Below are positions 8,108 to 14,875 of a stretch of DNA of 64,000 nt, piece after piece. The notes below the pieces were generated by a model. The model was not told the DNA's origin and searched no databases. It worked only from the letters and a program-made list of their open reading frames with translations. The first letter of the stretch is position 1, and each line of letters begins with the position of its first letter. The translations under genes and the position numbers were made by a program. This stretch comes from Sphingopyxis panaciterrae (GTDB taxonomy: Bacteria > Pseudomonadota > Alphaproteobacteria > Sphingomonadales > Sphingomonadaceae): assembly GCF_011762125.1 (NCBI RefSeq), contig NZ_JAASQN010000001.1, forward strand, positions 186,001 through 250,000. Reading direction: 5' to 3'.

Positions 8108-9365
8108 GATAAGCGTCGAGGGCAGCGCTGATATGCGCCATGACGAGGTCGGCGGGGTCGAGCGACGCGCGCCCGGCGCGCACTGCGGCATAAGCGAGGG
8201 GCAGATACTGGCTGACGAGCGACAGTGTCGGCGCGGTCTCGCGAAGGTTGGCGAAGAGGCGATCCTGCGCTGCGACGATCGCGGCGTCGGGCCAATAATA
8301 GCGGATGCGGTCGGACAGGCTGTATTGCAGCTGCAAATCCAGCGCCGCGCCCTCGGCATGATAATATTTTTGCCAATGGCCGGGCTCGGCCCGCATGCGT
8401 TCGATCGCAACGGCGCGCAGGCGGGCGCGATGTTCGGGCGTGACAAGCTCGGCCTCGATCGTGTCGAGTGCCCATAGCGCCTCGCGCAGCGCGAAGGTGA
8501 CGCCGGGCCCGACTTTCAGGATGGCGAAATGATCACGAACCAGCGATGCGAGTGCCTCGGCGGTCTGATAATCGGTGGAGTGGGCTTCGAAGACGAGGTT
8601 CGCGACCGGCTCTATCGAGCGGCTGAGCGCGGCCGCTTTCCCGGGGCGATAGTCGACCACCTTGTCATGGTCGAACTCGACGCCGGGCTGCACGACGGTT
8701 GCGATCACCCGTTCCCACGCGTCGGCGAGGCCCGTTGCGCGAAACAGGTCGCGGTGCATGTCGACCGTGGCGATCGCCGCTTCGGGCGTCGTCAGCGCCA
8801 GTTCGTCGAGATCCTCGGCGGCGCCGCCCGGTACCGGCACTTCGGTGCCGATGACATAGACCGGCGCCTCGGCGTCGTCGCCGTCGAACGCATTCTCTGC
8901 GGCGCGGCACAGGCGCGCGGCGCGTTCGGCGATGATGCGTTCGGGAAGCGGCACCGGGTCATCCGCGCAGCTCATCGAACAATCGAGATGAATCTTGCGG
9001 AAGCCCGCGCGGACATATTGGGCGACCATGGTCTCGGCCCGCTCCATCGCGTCGGCGGCGGACAGGGCGGTCCAGGGATTGGGCCCCAGATGGTCGCCGC
9101 CCAGCACCAGCCGCTCGCGCGGGAAGCCCGCCTTGTCGGCGATCGACTGGACGAAGTCGCGATAATCGGCGGGGTGCATGCCGGTATAGCCGCCGTCCTG
9201 ATTGACCTGGTTGCACGTTGCCTCGACCAGCGCGATCGGCTGCGCGGTGCGCAGCGCATGGCGCAGCGTCGCCTCGATCACCAGCGGGTGCGCGGAGCAG
9301 ACCGATGTGACGCCGATCGGCTCACCGGCCTTGTGCCGCAGCACGATATCTCGAATCGCTTTCAC
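8082..9365 (-). CDS. agaZ: AgaZ/KbaZ/GatZ-family tagatose phosphate protein
   Basis: A 427-residue member of the D-tagatose-bisphosphate aldolase 'non-catalytic subunit' family, recently also proposed as a tagatose-6-phosphate kinase in GalNAc pathways. Recognisable segments are GVTSVCSAHP, ATCNQVNQDGGYTGM, LGGDHLGPNPW, HLDCSMSC and YVIGTEVPVPGG. The start is GTG at 9365: AAAGGAG lies 8 bp upstream and the family begins at exactly this point (V/MKAIRDIV). It is the first of a three-gene unit agaZ-agaS-kinase. A 71-bp gap with an AgaR-like operator separates it from the upstream permease gene, so it probably has its own promoter. The aldolase partner (AgaY/KbaY) is not in the window. Confidence 0.85.
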   Translation of the reverse strand: MKAIRDIVLRHKAGEPIGVTSVCSAHPLVIEATLRHALRTAQPIALVEATCNQVNQDGGYTGMHPADYRDFVQSIADKAGFPRERLVLGGDHLGPNPWTALSAADAMERAETMVAQYVRAGFRKIHLDCSMSCADDPVPLPERIIAERAARLCRAAENAFDGDDAEAPVYVIGTEVPVPGGAAEDLDELALTTPEAAIATVDMHRDLFRATGLADAWERVIATVVQPGVEFDHDKVVDYRPGKAAALSRSIEPVANLVFEAHSTDYQTAEALASLVRDHFAILKVGPGVTFALREALWALDTIEAELVTPEHRARLRAVAIERMRAEPGHWQKYYHAEGAALDLQLQYSLSDRIRYYWPDAAIVAAQDRLFANLRETAPTLSLVSQYLPLAYAAVRAGRASLDPADLVMAHISAALDAYHGACHPDA

Positions 9366-9417
9366 CGAAGAGCTCCTTTCGATTTCGCTTCTACGGCATG
9401 ACATCCATAAACGCAAT

Positions 9418-9439
9418 AAATCGAAACTAAACGAAACTA
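9418..9439 (-). promoter_or_regulatory. Putative AgaR operator upstream of agaZ
   Basis: On the minus strand this reads TAGTTTCGTTTAGTTTCGAT..., two copies of TTTCG/AGTTTCG about 10 bp apart. It matches the repeated TTTCGTTT pattern of the known E. coli AgaR operator and the other two sites in this cluster. It begins within the stop codon of the permease gene and lies 53 bp upstream of the agaZ GTG. Confidence 0.6.
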
Positions 9440-10375
9440 ATTTATATTTCCCTCGCGATCCTCTTCGCCATCCTTCGCATCGGGCGCAATGGCGAGCAGG
9501 AGCGAAGCGATCAGCGCGAGGCCGATGCCGACCGTCTTGAGGGGGCCGGGCACGACCCCGAGCACGGCGAGTGAGAGCAGTGCGGTGGCGAGCGGCGCGC
9601 CGGCGTTGGCGAGCGGCGCGACGATGATGGCTTTGCCGTAGCGAAAGGCGAACACCAACGTCAGCGCGCCGATCGCGTTCAGCACCTGGATCGCCGCGGT
9701 AAGCCAAGGGCCATCGAGCCCCCAGTTCACCGGCCTCGAAAAATCGGTCATCGTCCAGGCGACCGGGATCAGCGCGAGCCCGGCGATCATCATGTAGACA
9801 AAGATGCTTTCCGCCGACATCACCGCGTTGGCCGCCTTCATGAAATAGGCCTGCACCCCCCAGCACAGCATCACCACGAGCGCGGGCAGCAGCCATGCCG
9901 CCGAAGCCGCGCCGCCGCCCGCCGGCGCGAAATCGAAGGTCGGCAGCGCGAGCAGCGCCAGCATGATGCCCAGCGCGCCCAGCTTTCCCGTCCGTTCGCG
10001 CATGATCAGGAAGGACAGTGCGATCGTGATGACGGGCGATAGCGAGATGATCGGAAAGATGAGATAGGCCGGGCCGCGCGCGACGGCGTAGAAGAGTATC
10101 ATCTGCCCGCCCGCCCCGAGCAATCCGATCGTAAGCCCGTAGGCGACCGCCCGCGGCGAGCGGTCGAGCGCCCAGCGCGCCTGCGCCAGCACCACCAGTG
10201 CCGGCGGGATCATCGTCAGCGCCCAGACACAATAGACCAATGTCTCGGGAAAGCCATGCTGCACCGAGAGGCCTGAAAAGGCGCCCCAGATGCCCCACAG
10301 GATGACGGTGACGAATGCATTCGCAAGCCACGCCTTGCCGGGTCGCGAGCCCCCTGCGATCGCCATGCCGCTCAT
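9437..10375 (-). CDS. DMT/EamA-family permease, putative amino-sugar transporter
   Basis: A 312-residue inner-membrane protein with about 10 hydrophobic helices and two EamA-like halves (first half around GIWGAFSGLSVQ, second around MLCWGVQAYFMK). The C-terminus is short and charged (DAKDGEEDREGN). The ATG at 10375 overlaps the stop of the glycosidase gene (ATGA), so the two are coupled. Placed between a glycosidase and sugar-phosphate genes, it is the best candidate for inner-membrane uptake of the released sugar; that role is inferred from context. No PTS or MFS-type GalNAc permease is present in the cluster. Confidence 0.75.
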   Translation of the reverse strand: MSGMAIAGGSRPGKAWLANAFVTVILWGIWGAFSGLSVQHGFPETLVYCVWALTMIPPALVVLAQARWALDRSPRAVAYGLTIGLLGAGGQMILFYAVARGPAYLIFPIISLSPVITIALSFLIMRERTGKLGALGIMLALLALPTFDFAPAGGGAASAAWLLPALVVMLCWGVQAYFMKAANAVMSAESIFVYMMIAGLALIPVAWTMTDFSRPVNWGLDGPWLTAAIQVLNAIGALTLVFAFRYGKAIIVAPLANAGAPLATALLSLAVLGVVPGPLKTVGIGLALIASLLLAIAPDAKDGEEDREGNIN

Positions 10376-12462
10376 GCCTTGCCTCCCGGGGCGGGCGCGG
10401 CACGGACGAGCAGGAAGCGCTCGAATTTGGCCGGGATCGTGCTCTGCGCGCGCGTCGCGGTGCCCAGCGATGCGCCGGTGAAACTGTCGGTCAGCGCATA
10501 GCGTCCCTCGCCCAGCCCGCGCAGCGACACCGGGCCGTCCCACCTGTCGGCATAGAAGGCGTAATGGAGCGCGCCGCCGGCTTCGATCGCATGCCCCTCG
10601 GGCTTGTCGAAGCCGATGTCGTAGAGGCCGCCCAGATAATTTCCCTTGGCGAGCATGTTGGCGCGGTAGAGGTCGATCCACCTGCGCCAGAGTATTTCCT
10701 TCGCGGCCGTCAGCTTGAAGCCGCCGGGCGGCAGCGGGTCGGTGGGGTTCGGTGTATCCTCGGGCCAGGTGAATTTGGTCGAGGGGATGGCGCCGATGCC
10801 ATAGGTCGAGGCGAAGTCGTCGCGGGTGTCGGTCATCTCGACATGGTCGCCCGCAAAGGGAGCGGACGGCCCCATCAGCGCCTTGAAGGTCTTGCCTTTC
10901 AGGCGGACCTGCCATGACGATGTCGGGTCGGCCGCCGGCGTGTTGTTCATCGCCGGGATGTTGTGAAAGGCGAAGCTGTCGCCGCACGGGCATATCTCGA
11001 CGATCGCTTCGGGGTTGATCGCCATGACCTCGTCGTACATCGCCTTCCAGAAATCCTGCAATTTCTCGAAGGATTCCTCCGGACGCGCATGATTATGCGC
11101 GGGGTTATAGCAAGGCGCGACGCCGTTGAGGTGCTGGCCGTCGAGTTTGAGCCCGTCAAAGCCCCATTCACCGACGATCTTGCGGACGATCCCGCGGAAG
11201 TAATCGATCGTCGGCTGATAAGCCGGACACATGGTGAAGGCGCTCCACCAGCTCACATTCTGCGCCGCGCCGTGCGCGTCGAGGATGAGCATGTCGGGGT
11301 GGTCGCGCAACAGCGGCGTGCCGGGATCGACCGCCAGCGGCGCGAGCCACAGGCGCGGGCGCATGCCGTCGGCCTTGATGCGATCGGCGAACGCCTTCAT
11401 GTCGGCATCACCGCGCGGGAAGCGCGAACGATCGACATCCCAATTGCCTTCGGCGATCTGCCAGCCGTCGTCGATCACCGCCCATTCGAAGCCGAGCTCC
11501 TTCGCCTTGGGCAGGGTACCATAGACCTGTTCGGGCGTGAATTTGCGCTCATAGCCCCACGCGCACCAGATCGGGCCATAGCTCGACTCCGGGATGCGCG
11601 GCGCCGCGAGGCCGCGCTCGCCCATGATCCGGCGATAGGCGTCGAGCGGGCCAAAATGATCGCCTTCGTGCGCCATGACGAAGGCGGTGGGGAGGGTGAG
11701 CGTTTCACCCGGTGCGAGCGCCTTCGCCCCGTCGCCCGACAGGCCAAGGCGGGTGCCGCCGGGCTGCGCCGCGACGGGCAGCGAAACGAGCCGCGGCACT
11801 GTCTCGACATGGCCCACGGCCAGCCCGACGTCGCGCCGCCAGACCACTGCGACGGGGGTGCCGCCGCCATAGTCGGAACCGTTCATGCCCATGAAGTTAC
11901 GCTGTTCGAACCCGGGCGCCACCTTCTGTATCCAGTCGCGCCGGTCGGGGTAGGATGCGCCCGCAAAGCTCCACGCGCCGTCCGGATGGTCCAGCAGGTC
12001 GTGCGTTGCGACGCGCCAGCCCGCGACCGTCAGCGGTTCGGCACCGGTGTTGCGAAAGCGCACGTCATAGATGGCAAGGCCGGGATAGCGATCGAAGAAG
12101 GTGATCGCCGTCTCCTGCTCCAGCGTCCCTCCCGCCGTGCTGCGCAGAAGGTGCCGCCGGCCGGGGCCATGCACCCCCGAAGCGGCCTCTTGCTTATGAT
12201 CGAGCAGCAGGAAGCGGTCGATTGCCGGGCGATCGGCGAGGATCAGCGCCTCGCCCGCTGCCGCGGCGGTGATCGCCCGGTCCTTGTGGAACAGGCGCGA
12301 TCGCATCGCGGTATCGAAATCGATGGTCAAGATGCCGTCAGTCAGCCGCACCCCCGGTGGTGCGGCGGCCCAGGCGCGGCCGGTCAGCGAGGGCGCGGCG
12401 ACCAGCGCGGCGCCGGCCATCAGTCGGCCGAGTGCGGCGCGGCGGGTGACGGGGGGTGACAT
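10372..12462 (-). CDS. Tat-exported GH36-type alpha-galactosidase / alpha-N-acetylgalactosaminidase
   Basis: A 696-residue clan-D glycosidase. The N-terminus has a twin-arginine signal (TRRAALGRLM near residues 6-15, then a hydrophobic stretch ending AWAA), so the enzyme is folded before export to the periplasm. A beta-sandwich N-domain precedes a TIM barrel with AVIDDGW (residues 328-334) and GLKLDG (437-442); D441 is the likely nucleophile by GH36 analogy. I could not assign the acid/base residue. The ATG at 12462 has GGAGAG just upstream, and the open frame to 12663 is ignored because it crosses the operator. GH36 includes both alpha-galactosidases and alpha-GalNAcases; the neighbouring Aga genes favour GalNAc release. 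Confidence 0.8.
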   Translation of the reverse strand: MSPPVTRRAALGRLMAGAALVAAPSLTGRAWAAAPPGVRLTDGILTIDFDTAMRSRLFHKDRAITAAAAGEALILADRPAIDRFLLLDHKQEAASGVHGPGRRHLLRSTAGGTLEQETAITFFDRYPGLAIYDVRFRNTGAEPLTVAGWRVATHDLLDHPDGAWSFAGASYPDRRDWIQKVAPGFEQRNFMGMNGSDYGGGTPVAVVWRRDVGLAVGHVETVPRLVSLPVAAQPGGTRLGLSGDGAKALAPGETLTLPTAFVMAHEGDHFGPLDAYRRIMGERGLAAPRIPESSYGPIWCAWGYERKFTPEQVYGTLPKAKELGFEWAVIDDGWQIAEGNWDVDRSRFPRGDADMKAFADRIKADGMRPRLWLAPLAVDPGTPLLRDHPDMLILDAHGAAQNVSWWSAFTMCPAYQPTIDYFRGIVRKIVGEWGFDGLKLDGQHLNGVAPCYNPAHNHARPEESFEKLQDFWKAMYDEVMAINPEAIVEICPCGDSFAFHNIPAMNNTPAADPTSSWQVRLKGKTFKALMGPSAPFAGDHVEMTDTRDDFASTYGIGAIPSTKFTWPEDTPNPTDPLPPGGFKLTAAKEILWRRWIDLYRANMLAKGNYLGGLYDIGFDKPEGHAIEAGGALHYAFYADRWDGPVSLRGLGEGRYALTDSFTGASLGTATRAQSTIPAKFERFLLVRAAPAPGGKA

Positions 12463-12563
12463 AATCGGCTCTCCTCGGCGAAACCGGTCGCGGCCGGTTA
12501 TTTGAGAAAGAGCTTGCACCAGCGGAGCGCGGTGTGCAAACCAAAACGCAATCGATAGGCGCG

Positions 12564-12590
12564 TTTTATTTCGTTTTCGTTTGAAAGGGT
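12564..12590 (+). promoter_or_regulatory. Putative AgaR operator between divergent glycosidase and amidohydrolase genes
   Basis: The 134-bp divergent spacer (12463-12596) contains TTTCGTTTTCGTTTGAAAG at 12569-12587, an almost ideal copy of the E. coli AgaR operator pattern (repeated TTTCRTTT). It sits close to the amidohydrolase ATG at 12597 and could control both directions. Confidence 0.7.
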
Positions 12591-12596
12591 ATTGCG

Positions 12597-13709
12597 ATGC
12601 GAGGGATAGCAAAGTCGTTGCTGCTGACCGGCGTGGCGCTGGTGACGATGGCTGCGGCGCCACAAGCCTCCGAAACCTACACGGAGGCCGACTTTGCGCA
12701 CGTCGCCAAATTCGACGCCCATGTCCATGCCAATGTCGACGATCCGCGCTTTCTGGAGGTCGCGCGTCGCGACGGCTTCGAACTGCTTTCGATCAACGTC
12801 GACTATCCCGATTTTCCGCCGCTGGCAGAGCAGGCAAAGATCGCCGAGTCGATGCGCGCCGCCGATCCGCTGCGTTTCCACTTCGCCACGACCTTCGGCA
12901 TGGAGGGGTTTGGTACGCCCGAATGGACGGCGCGCGCCGAACATAGCATCGACACGGCCCTGGCGCGCGGCGCCGTCGCGGTGAAGGTGTGGAAGAATAT
13001 CGGCATGGTCGCGAAGGATGCGGGCGGCGAGCGCGTGTTCCTTGATGATCCACGCTTCGATGATGTCATGGCGCATCTGGAGAAAAGGCGCATACCGCTC
13101 ATCGCGCATCAGGCGGAGCCGAAGAATTGCTGGCTCCCGCTCGACCAGATGACAACCGAAAACGACCGTTCCTATTTTCGCGCACACCCCGAATATTATA
13201 TGTACCTCCACCCCGAAGAGCCGAGCTACGAGACACTGATCGCGGCGCGCGACCGCTTTGTGGCGCGGCACCCGGGGCTGGCGATCGACGGCGCGCATAT
13301 GGGGAGCTTGGAATGGAGCGTCGATGAGCTCGGGCATTTCCTCGACGCGCATCCCAATGCCGTCGTGGACCTTGCCGCGCGCATGTCGAACCTGCAGGTG
13401 CAATCGAACGCCGACCTTGAAAAAGTGCGGGGCTTCTTCGTCAAATATCAGGACCGTATCCTTTACGGGACCGACCTGACCGATAGTCCGCCCGATCCCG
13501 CCGCCCGCGCGCAAAATCCGCCCGCGACCGACGATTTTCCCCGCGAGGCCGACGCCGTGTGGCGTGCCGACTGGCGCTATCTCGCGACGCCGCTCAGCCA
13601 GCGGGTCGACGCGATCGAGGCGGACGCCAGGGGGCTGAATCTGCCCAAACCGGTGATCGACAAAATCTATTGGCAGAACGCGCGGCGGTTCTTTCACCTG
13701 AAGGGGTGA
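12597..13709 (+). CDS. Secreted amidohydrolase-2 family protein
   Basis: A 370-residue periplasmic protein with a signal peptide (about residues 1-25; MRGIAKSLLLTGVALVTMAA then APQASE). Amidohydrolase-2-type metal motifs are visible: FDAHVHAN (HxH near residue 38), a lysine in VAVKVWKNIG, a histidine in LIAHQAEP, a histidine in IDGAHMGS and the aspartate in YGTDLTD. GAAAGG lies 8 bp before the ATG. It is the only plus-strand enzyme in the amino-sugar cluster and shares the divergent operator with the glycosidase. It is not recognisable as the usual cytoplasmic N-acetyl-sugar-phosphate deacetylase (AgaA/NagA), so its function remains open; the co-regulation is inferred. Confidence 0.7.
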   Translation: MRGIAKSLLLTGVALVTMAAAPQASETYTEADFAHVAKFDAHVHANVDDPRFLEVARRDGFELLSINVDYPDFPPLAEQAKIAESMRAADPLRFHFATTFGMEGFGTPEWTARAEHSIDTALARGAVAVKVWKNIGMVAKDAGGERVFLDDPRFDDVMAHLEKRRIPLIAHQAEPKNCWLPLDQMTTENDRSYFRAHPEYYMYLHPEEPSYETLIAARDRFVARHPGLAIDGAHMGSLEWSVDELGHFLDAHPNAVVDLAARMSNLQVQSNADLEKVRGFFVKYQDRILYGTDLTDSPPDPAARAQNPPATDDFPREADAVWRADWRYLATPLSQRVDAIEADARGLNLPKPVIDKIYWQNARRFFHLKG

Positions 13710-13750
13710 CGGGCGAGGAGGGTCTGCCTCTCTCCAATAATCGCTTGAGT

Positions 13751-13830
13751 ATCCCCGCGAAGGCGGGGATCCATCTCCAGTCGGTTCGAAATGGCACTCA
13801 CCGGAGATGGGCTCCCGCCTTCGCGGGAGC
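13751..13830. repeat. REP/BIME-like palindrome pair
   Basis: Two perfect palindromic hairpins, ATCCCCGCGAAGGCGGGGAT (13751-13770) and GCTCCCGCCTTCGCGGGAGC (13811-13830), are joined by a spacer whose ends also pair (CCATCTCC with GGAGATGG). It lies in the 205-bp gap between two convergent genes, where it can act as a terminator for both. Copies of the same design occur at 37089-37168 and, degenerate, at 61099-61236. Confidence 0.85.
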
Positions 13831-13914
13831 GCACGGCCATTTCAATCTATGAGGTTCATGCTCTAAGTCCGCGCCCCACTCAAAAAGCCGATAAAGGGAC
13901 GCCGCTTTTTCGCC

Positions 13915-14694
13915 TCAGGCGAGGTGCAGCCGGAAACCCAGCCTGTCCGCCGCGGCCTGCATGCCGTCGGCTTCAGGCGCATCGGTGACGAGGTCGTCGA
14001 TTTCCTCGACATTCAGGATGCGATGGAGGCAGACCTTGCCGAATTTGGACCGGTCGCCGACCGCGATGACCTGCCCGGCGGCTTTTGCCATCTTTCGGTT
14101 CAGCATCGCTTCGGGTTCGAAATGGGTGGTGATGCCGCGTTCGATGTCGAATCCGTCGACGCCAAGGAAGAGCTTGTCGACGTGCAGGTCGGTGAGCGCA
14201 CTTTCGGTCTGGGCGCCATAGAAGGCCCGGTTGCGCCGGCGCAGCGCGCCGCCCAGCATGACGACGTTGATCCGCTCCTTGCGCGCGAGGGCCCACAGGA
14301 TGTCGAGATCGTTGGTCAGGACGGTAATGCCTTCGTCGTCGGGCAGATGATAGGCGATCTGCAGCGTCGTCGTGCCCGAATCGAGCACCACCGAATCGCC
14401 GGGGACGACCATCGCCGCGGCGACCGCGCCGATCCGCGCCTTCTCCTCGATGTTGATGGCGCGTTTGGACTCCACCGGCGGCTCGGTGGCGACATTGACC
14501 GCGTCGGCCGAGATTGCGCCGCCATAGGATCGTTCGGCAATACCCTTCTTCGCGAGGAAATGGAGGTCCTTGCGAATCGTCTGCATCGACACCGAATAGC
14601 GTTCGGCCAGCGTCGTCACCTGCACGCTGCCGCGCTCGCGCACCAGCGCACTGATTTCCTGCCTCCGCCTGCTGGTATCGCGGATCACCGCCAT
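13915..14694 (-). CDS. agaR: DeoR-family transcriptional repressor, AgaR-like
   Basis: A 259-residue DeoR-family regulator. The N-terminal DeoR helix-turn-helix (RRRQEISALVRERGSVQVTTLAERYSVS and DLHFLAKKGIAERSYGGA, split here for length) is followed by the sugar-phosphate-sensing domain (SVVLDSGTTTLQIA, LTNDLDI, MLGGALRRRN, FLGVDGFD, AVGDRSKFGK). The ATG at 14694 has AGGAGAATTTTC directly upstream; a longer frame to 14769 would cover the operator and is rejected. It is divergent from the TonB receptor gene. Operators of the E. coli AgaR type in three spacers of this cluster suggest that it represses them and is released by an amino-sugar phosphate (family knowledge plus inference). Confidence 0.85.
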   Translation of the reverse strand: MAVIRDTSRRRQEISALVRERGSVQVTTLAERYSVSMQTIRKDLHFLAKKGIAERSYGGAISADAVNVATEPPVESKRAINIEEKARIGAVAAAMVVPGDSVVLDSGTTTLQIAYHLPDDEGITVLTNDLDILWALARKERINVVMLGGALRRRNRAFYGAQTESALTDLHVDKLFLGVDGFDIERGITTHFEPEAMLNRKMAKAAGQVIAVGDRSKFGKVCLHRILNVEEIDDLVTDAPEADGMQAAADRLGFRLHLA

Positions 14695-14757
14695 GAAAAT
14701 TCTCCTGTCAGGGATGGACATAACAGCGGGATTCCGTTCCGACAAACGCGAAGATAT

Positions 14758-14778
14758 GTTTCGTTTCATTTCTGTTTG
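14758..14778 (+). promoter_or_regulatory. Putative AgaR operator between agaR and the TonB receptor gene
   Basis: GTTTCGTTTCATTTCTGTTTG lies at 14758-14778, again the repeated TTTCRTTT pattern. A further inverted AACGAAAT half-site lies at 14808-14815. The site is in the 181-bp divergent spacer and could serve both autoregulation of agaR and control of the receptor. Confidence 0.65.
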
Positions 14779-14875
14779 ACAGTTTGGTCACGAACAAGTT
14801 ACAAAAAACGAAATATATCGCGCGGTGCCGGCAAGGCTGACGGCATATGCGCACCAAGCCAAAGGGGATGGAGAT

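Noticed and set aside
8082-10403. 773-codon frame apparently extending AgaZ upstream into the permease gene
   Set aside because: Only the portion after the GTG at 9365 matches the AgaZ family, and that GTG has a good ribosome-binding site. The upstream part is the permease gene read in another frame.
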